Program-made: the position numbers and the translations under genes
From: Adiantum capillus-veneris
Taxonomy: Eukaryota; Streptophyta; Polypodiopsida; Polypodiales; Pteridaceae
Reading direction: 5' to 3'
NCBI GenBank assembly: GCA_014529385.2
Contig: CM043970.1
Coordinates: 47,703,779 to 47,767,778, forward strand
DNA length: 64,000 nucleotides
Part shown: positions 21,901 through 30,463 of the stretch, in pieces
How the letters are laid out: every line of letters begins with the position of its first letter
Position numbering within the stretch: the stretch's first letter is position 1
Notes under the pieces: generated by a model
Told to the model about the DNA's origin: nothing
The model's database searches: none
The model's input: the letters and a program-made list of their open reading frames with translations, nothing else

Positions 21901-22424
21901 AGGACGTATTCGCTTGGACATACCATGATATGAAAGGTGTTCCGCCTTCTGTGGTCCAACATACAATCCCTATGATTAGCACTGCGAAGCCCGTACAACA
22001 AAGACCCTACCCGATGAATCCTAAGTACGCAAAGATCATTCAAGAAGAACTAGAAAAGCTTATCAAATGTGGGTTCATATATCCTATTGAACACTCTGAA
22101 TGGGTGTCGCCAATAGTTATCTTGCCAAAAAAGAATGGGAAACTCAGGGTGTGCGTGGACCTCAAAAAAGTTAATGCAGCTACTAGAAGAGACCATTACC
22201 CCCTACCATATTCCGAACATGTACTCGAAAGAGTTGCAGGCAAGGAAGCTTATAGCTTTCTAGATGGGTACTCAGGCTACAACCAAATCACGATAGCGCT
22301 AGAGGACCAAGCTAAAACTGCCTTCATCACAGAATTTGGCGTGTTTGCATTTCGTGTGATGGCTTTTGGCTTAACAAATGCCCCTGCTACATTCCAACGA
22401 TTAATAAACACTGCTTTTAAATAA
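18939..22424 (+). CDS. pol: Element C pol part 1: knuckles, protease, RT start
   Basis: 1161 codons in the same frame as the knuckle segment. Order: two more zinc motifs (CYECGGPHRVAEC and CNRCGIDHLIAQC, residues about 65-130); a charged linker; a retropepsin-like domain with GILDGGAGVSIV (catalytic Asp at residue about 509) and EMILGRPFM; a Ser/Asp/Glu-rich acidic stretch (nt 21110-21330) followed by a Lys/Arg-rich stretch; then RT from about 21900 with EHSEWVSPIVILPKKNGKLR, VCVDLKKVNAATRRDHYPLP, AYSFLDGYSGYNQI and FRVMAFGLTNAPATFQRL. The frame ends at TAA (22422-22424) where relatives have Glu in FKEYL. The downstream frame is in phase, so the TAA is a point nonsense change inside RT. Confidence 0.95.
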   Translation: MNQVGCEPSNAYADGCEEEIDTSIAYGLDTLEECPIYYMEDCWGQVKPVYQAAALAPRGQNINTQARRPPLQCYECGGPHRVAECPIRLQKNAAQMQMNQGSTSAMPILTCNRCGIDHLIAQCPYNPNAPKITPLNLVEIASVTSPIPPVAPAYAITRSMLQGPGHILEERDTASVIQAKKKKTRRKKSQNTENSKPSSKTNIGTGDDPVYMNDLEDDSDSVETMETRTNTTKGKTDKENRNMEPNENRIRENHKEPLKTPQVFPNPIHDPQDKSQGQKGKNRKKKIGTYPNPVDEIEQVKHLRGLVEETQRKLEPEPMHVKIHDTVFPTQVHPPHMNHRPLAISSIIQEGSEDRTSESEHTPFLLERMFNEGIPDPIEEYEIPSSPVPSQGPTPCKTPMNVAKLVDFMSSEVRTTIIAKLYGDPELFLALRAFLNGELRTGLPQFAQPNRPDSIMIDEENHVQSLDLDGHESVIEVPINELGQYFEGDESNATLPITTKGLTIKGILDGGAGVSIVTKDCWESMGKPRLSVTNIVVKMANGTIAKPMGMLKDLKIKVLGHKVRHTFIVMDFSKHLMSYEMILGRPFMREAQLVHDWSKNHVYLQFQDSVLRVDLVTGKVHPLGSKTIIDHRSDTTVHSAPLQYCYTCKKDTDIGQDSPYMDILPGMTESDNVDWLHLAATIDTWGNRGTTWVTPEGEEVPQIAPLNMISAIHASSKGKAIVDQSDSDTDSSIEDFDQHDLDTDSQSETDSESHELESGASSQSKHSEGSSTSTDDSSSESEEDTNEDSFSEPDLNANQKQVSNKKKKNLKRRRYRANVRARINKKRSSAEWLSYIGACDAHRKLVDNWGEYLQNVMWCRPRPHDIAQLEIIDKPKLSRTARRRQNQELARQHKKAEMEAQTNAQPESTDLHPAPEHFKSYTTGEAKVVYTKAQRIPIDGNNGIYDGPAIVKEIELADPGEESKPVFIAQDLTEVEEAVLKELLKEFKDVFAWTYHDMKGVPPSVVQHTIPMISTAKPVQQRPYPMNPKYAKIIQEELEKLIKCGFIYPIEHSEWVSPIVILPKKNGKLRVCVDLKKVNAATRRDHYPLPYSEHVLERVAGKEAYSFLDGYSGYNQITIALEDQAKTAFITEFGVFAFRVMAFGLTNAPATFQRLINTAFK

Positions 22425-22427
22425 TAT

Positions 22428-25400
22428 TTGAGAGAGTTTTGTGAAGCTTTCTTAGACGACCTTTGTGTTTACTCTTCTTGGAAAGAACATCTATCATGTT
22501 TGCGGAAGGTGTTTGAAAAATGTAGGTTATATCGTATCTCATTGAACCCGTTCAAATGCCAATTTTGGGTCAAGCATGGAGTTATTTTAGGGCATATAGT
22601 ATCCAAGAATGGTATCTCAACCGATGAGAGCAAAATTAAAGTGATTCTAGAGTTACCACCACCAACCAATTACAAGGGAGTTCAAAGGTTCATGGGACAC
22701 GTGGGTTATTATCGACGGTTTATTTTATTTTTCGCTGAGATAGCACGTCCTTTGTACAAGCTTCTCATTGAATTTAAATGGACTGAAGAGTGTGACCAGG
22801 CCTATGAACAATTGAAGAAAACACTAGCAAGTGCTCCAATTTTAAGGACACCTAACTGGGATGTCATTTTCCATGTGCATATTGATGCATCAAACTTTGC
22901 TATTGGGTGTGTTCTCACTCAACCAGGAGAACATAAATTGGACTATCCCATTAGCTTTGCAAGCCGTCAATTGAACGATGCTGAAAGGAACTACACCACT
23001 ACAGAGCGAGAAGGTTTGGCAATGGTTTATGCAGTAAAGAAATTTCGCTACTACCTTCTGGCAAACAAGTTTGTATTTTATGTGGATCATCAAGCGTTGC
23101 TGTATCTGGTAAACAAGCCATGCTCCACAGGAAGAATCACACGATGGTTGTTAATTCTTCTTGAGTTTGATTTCACGATTGTAGTGAGACCCGGTAAAAG
23201 GCACGTCATGGTTGATCATTTGTCTCGCATACCCAATGGTGAAGCCCCTACAGGAGTTGATGATGAATTACCCGATACTTCCCTATTCATAGTTGAGACT
23301 ATGCCTGAGTGGAGTGAGAACATTGTTAACTTTTTAGTTAATGGTTTTCCACCCAAGGAACTTCGTAAGGATATCGCTCGAAGGCTAGTAAAAGAATGTG
23401 AACCCTATTGTTTGATTGCCGGAACCCTGTATAGATTAGGCAAGGACGATATTCTTAGGCGTTGTGCCCGCGAGGATGAATATTTGTATATCTTGCAAGA
23501 AGCACATATGGGCATAGCAGGAGGACATTTTTCAGGGGACCTGACTGCTAGAAAGGTGCTGCAATCAGGCTATTGGTGGCCAACTTTATTTAAGGATGCA
23601 TCACTTTTTACAAAAGGGTGTGATGAGTGCCAACGTTACAAGACCACACAGCGCAAGGACAGAATGCCCTTACATCCTATTAAAGTAACCCAACCATTTG
23701 AAAAATGGGGCTTAGACTTTGTAGGTCCAATTAGTCCCGCAGCTCGCAACACTCAATCTCGATATATTCTAGTTGCTACGGACTATGTAACAAAGTGGGC
23801 TGAAGCTAAGGCTTCACAAAAAGCTGACGCGAGGACAACAGCTAAGTTTCTTTTTGAGAACATTATCACAAGATTTGGTTGCCCTTTTGAAATTGTTAGT
23901 GATAATGGTACCCATTTTATAAATGAGGTAATAAGAGAGCTTACCACGACCTTTATGATATCCCACCATAAGTCTACACCTTATTACCCGCAAGCTAATG
24001 GACAAGCCGAGAGCACCAACAAGACTCTAATCTCTATTTTAACCAAGACGGTAGAAGCTCATCGCACTGATTGGGATTTGAAGTTGACATCTGCTCTATG
24101 GGCTTATCGTACTGCTTATAAAGTGGCTATTAATTGTACGCCATTCAAAATGGTATACGGCCAAGAAGCGGTTATGCCTTGGGAGTTTGTCATTCCTAGT
24201 CTTAGGGTAGCTTCGCAAGAAGGATGGAATGGTAACCCCTTAACCGAGCGTTTGTTTATCTTAGAAAAACTAGACGAAGAGAGACAGTTGGCTGTGCAAA
24301 ATGCTCTTGTGGAAAAGGATAGGAGAAAGAAGTGGTTTGATCGCCATGTGAAGGACAAGGATATCAAAGTTGGTGATAAAGTCCTTATGTATGGAGTACG
24401 TAAAGAGAAGAAAAAGTTGAAATATGCTGGTAAAGGACCATATAGAGTATGTGAAATTACCCCACAAGGTACCCTTCGTGTGGAAACTCTTGATGGAGTT
24501 GAAACCATTGGATTCCTCAATGGGAGTAAATTCAAAAGATATTATGATCCTTTAAGCCAAGAAGAACTACGGGCCATTCATCAAAAGAAGGCCGCCAAAG
24601 CACAAACCGAGTTAAACAAGATACAAGCTCAAGCTGAGGCTAAGGAGCGACAACAACGTATAAGACAAAAGCGAGAGGATAACCTTGGGGTCACAAATGC
24701 ATTCCACATGGAAATCGAAGAGGATGGGTTGGACTCTGACACACCTCTACGATACCCCATTGAGTTAAATAGTGCCTATGGAAAAGTGCTATATAACGCC
24801 TTATTGGACACGGGTGCCAAATACAATCTGCTATCCTATGGGGTGTGGTGTCAGTTAGGGAAGCCACCTCTATCTGAGAGTATTATCCAAGTCAAGGGTG
24901 TCAACAAGAAAAAAACTGCGGTTTTTGGAATCTGGCACACTTCTGTCAGTTATGACAATGGGGTGGTAGCTCAAGACTTTTTGGTCATGCCTACTGGAAC
25001 TATGGAGGGTAATATAAACCTAGGCCGCACGTGGATGATAGCCACCAAATGCACTATTGATTGGGGGACTGGGGGTGTTACAACGCAAAAACCAACTCTT
25101 AGCCCTACCACTCAAGCCATAGTCCCTGAGATATTGCCCAAGGAAATAAAACCCAAGACATTGCATGTCCAGGAGGTTGAACCATACGTCCCCATAGCCC
25201 AACTCTCTAGAGCTTCAACTAATGTAGTTGAAAGAAAGCTTGAGACACACAAGAACCATCCTAATGTAACAGAGAAAACATACAAGTGGGTCCCTAAAAC
25301 CTCTGTAGTGAGCATGGTTGATGCAAAAAAACGGAAACCTAGTAAGAACCGTACCACTCACTCCAAGAAATGTAAAGAAACGCTGCGTTGGATTCCTAAA

Positions 25401-25922
25401 CGACTATTGGAAGCCCAAGGATACTATGAAGGAAATGATCAAATCTGGGTGCCCAAACGTAAAGTATACTCTTACCTGTCACCTGGCCCATGTAAACCCA
25501 ATCCTGTGGCTCCAAAACAAATTGAAAATCGCGGAAAGGAAAAAATCATGGAATGTTACACACCCGTTCTAGAGCTAGTTTGGGTACCAAAGAAAGAACG
25601 ATTTGTTCCACCTAGCTCAGGAACAGGGAAATCAAATGAAGCTTCTTGCTCTTCATGTAGTTCCTATATGCAAATAGAAGCTTCGACACAACCTCCACCT
25701 ACCACTGTACATATCCATCCAAGCACGAAAGAGTTTGCACCTTCCGGGGTAAGTTCACCACCTACAACAACGTTGCAAATAAAATCCTGGGAGAGTACCT
25801 TACCACCCTTACAACTTGACGAGGCACCTAGGGTAATAGAAAACTACTGGCAAAAATCCTCACCTATTACCAACTGGAACAATTGGTTTCAAAGGGTGAC
25901 AAGCTCATTTCAAACGGTATGA
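22428..25922 (+). CDS. pol: Element C pol part 2: RT, RNase H, integrase, second PR-like
   Basis: 1164 codons in phase after the TAA. RT catalytic box AFLDDLCVYSS lies at residues 7-17. RNase H includes HIDAS (residue about 153), TTTEREGLAM and YVDHQALLYL, so its acidic residues are kept. Integrase has one H2C2 module (EAHMGIAGGHFSG ... CDECQR) and a core with Asp 430 (GLDFVGP), Asp 492 (SDNGTHF) and Glu 528 (QAES), a D-61-D-35-E spacing. After the integrase come a retropepsin-like domain with LLDTGAKYNLLS (Asp at residue 794) and NLGRTWM, four W-V/I-P-K repeats (25287-25583) and a Ser/Pro-rich tail. The listed Met is an internal residue, not a real start. Confidence 0.95.
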   Translation: MREFCEAFLDDLCVYSSWKEHLSCLRKVFEKCRLYRISLNPFKCQFWVKHGVILGHIVSKNGISTDESKIKVILELPPPTNYKGVQRFMGHVGYYRRFILFFAEIARPLYKLLIEFKWTEECDQAYEQLKKTLASAPILRTPNWDVIFHVHIDASNFAIGCVLTQPGEHKLDYPISFASRQLNDAERNYTTTEREGLAMVYAVKKFRYYLLANKFVFYVDHQALLYLVNKPCSTGRITRWLLILLEFDFTIVVRPGKRHVMVDHLSRIPNGEAPTGVDDELPDTSLFIVETMPEWSENIVNFLVNGFPPKELRKDIARRLVKECEPYCLIAGTLYRLGKDDILRRCAREDEYLYILQEAHMGIAGGHFSGDLTARKVLQSGYWWPTLFKDASLFTKGCDECQRYKTTQRKDRMPLHPIKVTQPFEKWGLDFVGPISPAARNTQSRYILVATDYVTKWAEAKASQKADARTTAKFLFENIITRFGCPFEIVSDNGTHFINEVIRELTTTFMISHHKSTPYYPQANGQAESTNKTLISILTKTVEAHRTDWDLKLTSALWAYRTAYKVAINCTPFKMVYGQEAVMPWEFVIPSLRVASQEGWNGNPLTERLFILEKLDEERQLAVQNALVEKDRRKKWFDRHVKDKDIKVGDKVLMYGVRKEKKKLKYAGKGPYRVCEITPQGTLRVETLDGVETIGFLNGSKFKRYYDPLSQEELRAIHQKKAAKAQTELNKIQAQAEAKERQQRIRQKREDNLGVTNAFHMEIEEDGLDSDTPLRYPIELNSAYGKVLYNALLDTGAKYNLLSYGVWCQLGKPPLSESIIQVKGVNKKKTAVFGIWHTSVSYDNGVVAQDFLVMPTGTMEGNINLGRTWMIATKCTIDWGTGGVTTQKPTLSPTTQAIVPEILPKEIKPKTLHVQEVEPYVPIAQLSRASTNVVERKLETHKNHPNVTEKTYKWVPKTSVVSMVDAKKRKPSKNRTTHSKKCKETLRWIPKRLLEAQGYYEGNDQIWVPKRKVYSYLSPGPCKPNPVAPKQIENRGKEKIMECYTPVLELVWVPKKERFVPPSSGTGKSNEASCSSCSSYMQIEASTQPPPTTVHIHPSTKEFAPSGVSSPPTTTLQIKSWESTLPPLQLDEAPRVIENYWQKSSPITNWNNWFQRVTSSFQTV
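24729..25080 (+). other. Second retropepsin-like domain after integrase (C)
   Basis: Within pol, after the integrase, residues about 768-885 read LRYPIELNSAYGKVLYNALL, then DTGAKYNLLSYGVWCQLGKPPLS, and end NINLGRTWMIATKCTIDW. The layout matches the regular protease of the same element: LDGGAGVSIVTKDCWESMGKP and ILGRPFM. D-T-G (24807-24815) is the canonical aspartic-protease active-site triplet. This looks like a duplicated protease. Whether it cleaves or only binds is unknown. Confidence 0.65.
25275..25600 (+). repeat. W-x-P-K peptide repeats (C)
   Basis: Four copies in the C-terminal tail of Pol: YKWVPKT (Trp codon 25287-25289), LRWIPKR (25389-25391), IWVPKRK (25446-25448) and VWVPKKE (25581-25583), separated by 18-44 residues. 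Element D has the same kind of array. Their function is unknown; the basic, aromatic pattern may bind nucleic acid or a host protein. Confidence 0.75.
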
Positions 25923-25929
25923 TCTACCC

Positions 25930-25943
25930 AAGGAAGGGGGGAG
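25930..25943 (+). promoter_or_regulatory. Internal purine tract after pol (C)
   Basis: AAGGAAGGGGGGAG lies 8 bp after the pol stop and is nearly the same as the tract before the 3' LTR (27979-27989). Element D has a similar tract at the same place (38140-38150). It could act as a second plus-strand primer (central polypurine tract). Confidence 0.5.
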
Positions 25944-26195
25944 TGTTTGCTGACAGTCATCATTCATTTGTTTCCCTCTCAACCTTTTTCCCTGACCTCT
26001 CAATCTCCGATCTTAGGGAATGTATATATATAGCCTTATACTCGCAAAAAAACAAAAATAGTAAAGAGCAAGAGTGCCTAGCAATGAGAGAGCACCCTAT
26101 CAGATCTTACATATAAGTCCAAATTCACCGTGTCAAGTCAAGCAACACACAAAAACAACTCTTATGTTTTAAAGGCCTAACCAAATCTATCTGTC
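25944..26195 (+). other. Post-pol noncoding segment of C
   Basis: Between the internal purine tract and the small ORF. A TATATATA stretch lies near 26022-26030 (aatgtatatatatagcc). No gene is recognised. Confidence 0.4.
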
Positions 26196-26627
26196 TTGTC
26201 AGAAATGGCTACTTCACCAGAGGCATGCACTTCTATTTTTGATGAAAGGTACCCCTTGTCTTTTCAACAAGTGTTCTACGTATGCTACCCTATACTTTCT
26301 TGCGAATGGGATTTGATAGAGAGCCTTGCATGTGAGAGAAATTTTGAGGAGTTAGAATGGCTGATACGTCTATGGCTAACTAGTGATCCCTACCCAGTGG
26401 CGAATGTGTCTCCAATGGCACATGCTTATTCTTTTGCACAAGATGAGTATCCACGCATCACGAGGTTCTTGATTAGCATGCTTGCACAAGAGGATGATGA
26501 AGAGGAACTAATAGAGACCGAGGAAGACTATGGCCTCACGGACAACGATTTTATGTATCTAGATGATGAGGATAGAGGCCTAGCCTTAGGGTGGCCACCC
26601 GGTTTATATAATATCCTCTTTCCTTGA
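26196..26627 (+). CDS. Small acidic extra ORF of element C
   Basis: A 143-codon frame between pol and the 3' LTR, in the position of the extra or envelope-like ORFs of some plant gypsy elements. I do not recognise the family. It begins MSEMATSPEACTSIFDERYP, has aromatic- and Cys-containing segments (FYVCYPILSCEWDLIESL, LEWLIRLWL) and a strongly acidic C-terminal part (AQEDDEEELIETEEDYGL, YLDDEDRGLALGWPPG). No signal peptide or clear membrane segment is visible, which argues against an envelope protein. A second Met (residue 4) is also a possible start. It is intact in a very young element; a role as accessory protein is inference only. Confidence 0.5.
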   Translation: MSEMATSPEACTSIFDERYPLSFQQVFYVCYPILSCEWDLIESLACERNFEELEWLIRLWLTSDPYPVANVSPMAHAYSFAQDEYPRITRFLISMLAQEDDEEELIETEEDYGLTDNDFMYLDDEDRGLALGWPPGLYNILFP

Positions 26628-27978
26628 TTCTAAAAGGGGTGACAGATAGGTAGGTTAGGGGTCTAGATTGTGTTTTGAGTTTTTTTTTTAGGAGTTTTAA
26701 TTTTTCCCACTGATGTGCCTCCTGGAGGTATTCCTTTTGTTTCCTAGTGTGTACAGGAGCGTGTTGCTATTGATAGGATTTGGATCTTCATGGAATCTTT
26801 ATCTCGACTCACTCTTCAAATCAAGCGCGACCATCAACACAAACAGCTGTTTCTTGTCCATAAGCATTGCCCTTATCTTTTTTGCATCTATGATTGTCTG
26901 CTTTGATTGTGATTGGTAGCATACTATTCAGTGCATTTGCTTAGTATCAAACATTTAATTCAATGCAATCTTTTGTCATAATCACTTGTTTAGGTGTAAA
27001 AATCAAGCAGTCCGACTAAGCTAGTTTGACCAAGCTAGGTATTAGAAATCTTCTCTTAATACCATGGGGAATGCCTTCCTAATAAACAATGGTTACTTAG
27101 GTTCTTAATCCGATTTAGGCAGCATTGTATGAAATGTACTAGGGCTTTCTAGTGGGCTTAAACCTATTGACCTTTAGCTTAAGTATTATAAAGGGAGTTT
27201 ACTAATGTGATGAGCCTGGGGAGGGTAACAGTGTTATATGACCCCCCAAAGTTACAAAATTAAAATGCTGAAAATGAACAAGCAAAAAATCAAAGTGCCA
27301 CAATGTAAAATTTTAAGCTGGAAGAGAAATCTCAGCTTGATTTGGTACTTCACTCACATGTATTGCCTATGGTACTAGAGCCCTAGAGGTTCCCAGTGTG
27401 GGCGCTTTTCCTTGAAAAGCAAAAAACCCAAGGCATACAAAATAAGCACACACATCATAATTAAATCACTGTGAAAAGACCTTGGGGGGTCAAAGAAAAA
27501 GTAATCAGCCAGGCGATGATTTCATGAGAAATTCCTTTTATGGTAGCTTAACTACAAGGTTTTCTAGATATAGCCTCTAGTCAGCCCTTGAACATGAATA
27601 CTTGGCTCTCGCGATTAAACAACTTAATTGACCACAGAAAATTAAGAAGCTTACCCATGGTATTAATATTCGATCTCTAGTGCTTTTCGACCGTCAAATT
27701 AGCAACCCCAGACTTGTTTAATTTTTTACCTTTACATCTGTTTATGCATTTGATTACATTGCAATTTAATGTTCATTGCTAACAAATTGTTTGAAATTCT
27801 TTGACCAATCAATTTTTCTATCTAAAACTGCATATGCTTTTTAAGAGAATGCAATTACTGTGCCAATGTTGTTTGATTTTGCAGTGACTGAAGAAGGCTA
27901 AGGACATTCATCTCAAATGCTCTTCCACCTCGACGATCCAGTTTCAACTCAATAGCTTCCGAGGACGGAATCTACATC
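26628..27978 (+). other. Element C 3' noncoding region
   Basis: About 1.35 kb without a supported frame, ending at the purine tract and LTR. It is A/T-rich with short poly-purine segments. No homologous copy was seen in element D. Confidence 0.5.
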
Positions 27979-27989
27979 AGGAAGGGGGG
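27979..27989 (+). promoter_or_regulatory. Element C 3' polypurine tract
   Basis: AGGAAGGGGGG followed by CA and the LTR start TGTTAACCC: the plus-strand primer of reverse transcription. Confidence 0.85.
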
Positions 27990-27991
27990 CA

Positions 27992-28566
27992 TGTTAACCC
28001 TCACGGCACACGGACACCCTATCGCCTACGATGGACGCGTATTATGTATTTGGTAGAGTCAGGTACCGGGCTTGTCGGACCAATAGGGAAAGGTAGAGTG
28101 ATCGCCAATGAGAGGCGCACTTTAACTTGGACATTCAAGGGATTAGTTGGTTAAGCATGGGCGCCCAAGTGTGAATGGGGTGAGCTCCTATAAAAGCCAA
28201 CTAAACCTAATTTTTACTCATTCTCTCATTTGTGCAATTGAAGAGTGCTCTTGCTCCATCTCCATCTTCTTCTTCTTCACCTCCTTGTGTGTGTGTGTGT
28301 GAGAGAGAGAGAGAGGGAGAGTGTGTGTGCGATCGAGCATTACGAAGGCACGACGGCGGCGAAGCGGTTGAGCGCGGCACGTCTGCAGCTTCTTCTTCAT
28401 CGCGGCGAGGAATCCACCACGAAGGCGAGCGTAGAGCGGTGAGTGACACACCCTTTGTTTTCTTGAGCTTGCTAGTTTAGGCTTGTTGTGTGCTTGGAGC
28501 CGTTTGTGGCTCGCATACGGTGTATTGGCAAGTCCCTTGCTTCGACAGTGCGGCAAGGAGCGCACA
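27992..28566 (+). repeat. Element C 3' LTR
   Basis: 575 bp, nearly identical to 15062-15636. Seen differences are GCGAATTATG/GCGTATTATG near 28038 and the TG/AG microsatellite lengths. It is followed by the TSD AAAGT (28567-28571), after which element D resumes. Confidence 0.97.
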
Positions 28567-28652
28567 AAAGTATTTCCGATACTTCTTCAGAGAGATCTTA
28601 CGAGTATTTCACGGAACACCTAGGACACTAAAAACTATACGAAAGAGAAAAC

Positions 28653-29141
28653 ATGGCAGCAGGACCATCAAACCCTTCGGCCATAATGAAGCTATTGTTC
28701 ATCAAGTATAAGTATGACAACAAGCAAGGCGCCAAGATCTACAAAGATGGTATGGACCGCTACTGTGTGAAAATAGAAGATAGACCAAGTGAGTTCAAGG
28801 ACTTAGTGTCTGTGAGCTATAGCAGAGATAGGTACCTAGATGACAAAGGTATCATGTACTTGGTAGTTCTGAATCGTAACATTGTGGATGAGTGGGGATT
28901 GATGGGCACAAAAGCCAAAGTAGATGAGGAACCTGCGGAGAAAGCACCAACAATGAGCTTCCCTAATGCAAGGTTAAGGCGAGAAAACAAAACTTTGAGA
29001 GTCAACACAAACGTCTACGTGGGGTTATACAAGTATAATAATGGAGAGGAATATCTCTATTATAGATGCGAGGAACCCTACGTCAATGAGTTGACAGAGC
29101 GAAAAAGACTTTATGTCTTCACCTACACAGAGGGATCATAA
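28653..29141 (+). pseudogene. Element D N-terminal gag-like ORF
   Basis: A 162-codon frame beginning MAAGPSNPSAIMKLLFIKYK after the element C insertion and the rest of the leader. It is rich in Lys and Tyr (DRYCVKIEDRPSEFKDLVSV, YVGLYKYNNGEEYLYYRCEE) and shows no family I recognise. Downstream, the same frame continues with stops (TAA 29139-29141 and others) toward gag, so it is either the N-terminal domain of gag or a separate ORF1 such as those seen before gag in some large gypsy elements. The start is the first Met of the frame. Confidence 0.5.
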
Positions 29142-29230
29142 GCGAAAATTGTTGCATACGACAAATATGGAAGACGATACACAGCAATCGATATAAAGGA
29201 GTTGGAAGGATATACGTACTTTGGGGGACC

Positions 29231-29482
29231 ACTCCACCATTATTATGTCACTCCAAGCCACTGAGACCAGCACCTACAACTGTCATGCCAAATGGAAACA
29301 GGTGGAGAGAGGACTCATGTAGCTGATTCTTTCAGTCGACCTCAGTATTCTATTATGTCACTCCACCATTATTATGTCACTCCAAGCCACTAAGACCAGC
29401 ACCTACAACTGTCATGCCAAATGGAAACAGGTGGAGAGAGGACTCATGTAGCTGATTCTTTCAGTCGACCTCAGTATTCTAT
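29231..29482. repeat. 129-bp tandem duplication in D gag
   Basis: The segment starting actccaccattattatgtc at 29231 recurs at 29360 with one or two changes; the second copy ends near 29482. The unit is 129 bp, a multiple of three. Each copy carries a stop in the gag frame (TGA 29262-29264, TAA 29391-29393). Confidence 0.93.
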
Positions 29483-30463
29483 GCCAAGCCCCATGGGAAC
29501 ATTACGTTCTAGAGAGTCAATGGCTACGAATCGGGATAGTGCGGTTCCTATCTCTACACATACCACAGTAGGTCCGACATTTGCAGCCACACCATCACAT
29601 TTGCCTCCTAGTAGTAGATTCGAGGCAGGGGAGCCACCGAGAGCAACCCATGATATCCATGATGTACGAGAATGATTGAGTCAAGACACGGGAGCATTGA
29701 GATTGGTAGCAGACAATAGATGGATGAGGCCATCCCAGGTAGCGAAGTGCATGCCAAAGAAGTATAGCGGATCAGGGGATCCATATTCCCATGTGTCGCT
29801 CTTCAAGCAAGTCTTAAGAACAGAGAAGATCACTGATTTTCATACTCAATATGAGGGATTTGGGCTGACCTTGGAAGGGATGGCCTTAACATGGTTTCAA
29901 CCTTTGAACCCTGAAACTTGTCCGAATATTGAACATGTATTGAGGGAGTTCGCGGAAGAATTATCAAAACGGGGTATAAAGCATAATACTGTATCACAGA
30001 TATATGCTTTTAAACAAACGGAGAACGAAAAAGTGAAGGAAGCATCCTTGAGATTCAAGCGATACATTGAGAGGTGCCCGAGAGATTGTATGTGCTCTTC
30101 ATTGAAGGACTTAGAAACGAAACCTTGAAAAAGGACCTACACTTGAAAGCCTGTAGCACATTTGAACAGGTTACAAGGGAAGTGTTATATCTTGTTAATA
30201 ACTGCAAAGCATATGGGAAAGTGTCAGAGGATACTGATTCAGTAACCAGTGGCTCTTCATCTATTAAGAGTGAACCCTCTACCAAGAAAGATGCTCAAGC
30301 TTCTTTGATGCCGACAGCTGACCAAATGATAGAGGAAGTAACGAAGAGAATGCAACAACATATGAGATCAAATCCGGTGATGAGACAGTCTCCGATGAGT
30401 AAATGTGACATATGTGGGGGGATCACCCGATGCCGTGGTGCACACAACAACCGAGAGCACTAG
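29421..30463 (+). pseudogene. gag: Element D gag capsid region
   Basis: The frame at 29421 reads a Ser/Pro-rich segment, meets TGA (29673-29675), and continues in phase with the capsid core: SQDTGALRLVADNRWMRPSQ, KKYSGSGDPYSHVSLFKQVL, FGLTLEGMALTWFQPL and EEASLRFKRYIERCP-like blocks. A frameshift near 30090 moves to 30074-30463 (LYVLFIEGLRNETLKKDLHL, EQVTREVLYLVNNCKAYGK), ending with a broken zinc motif CDICGGITRCRGAH at 30401-30440. This is the particle-forming domain of a Ty3/gypsy element. One nonsense codon and one frameshift disable it. Confidence 0.8.

Larger units (their letters stand above)
15062..28566 (+). mobile_element. Element C: young complete gypsy element
   Basis: C is a complete LTR retrotransposon of 13505 bp bounded by two 575-bp LTRs that differ by only a few positions (one substitution and microsatellite changes seen by eye), with a perfect TSD AAAGT at 15057-15061 and 28567-28571. 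It has a primer site, gag with three to four zinc knuckles, protease, RT, RNase H and integrase, a second protease-like domain, and a small acidic extra ORF. Its reading frames carry two frameshifts in gag, a TAG between gag and pol, and a TAA inside RT, so this copy is recent but apparently cannot make its own full Pol. Confidence 0.95.

Noticed and set aside
26196-26627. Envelope-like protein in element C
   Set aside because: No signal peptide, hydrophobic membrane segment or cleavage-site pattern is visible; kept as an unassigned ORF.
15062-28566. Endogenous pararetrovirus (caulimovirus-like) origin of the C polyprotein
   Set aside because: LTRs, target duplication, a DDE integrase and the absence of any movement-protein motif identify an LTR retrotransposon.
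29231-29482. Direct repeats as a CRISPR array
   Set aside because: Only two adjacent copies, no regular spacers and a eukaryotic retroelement context.
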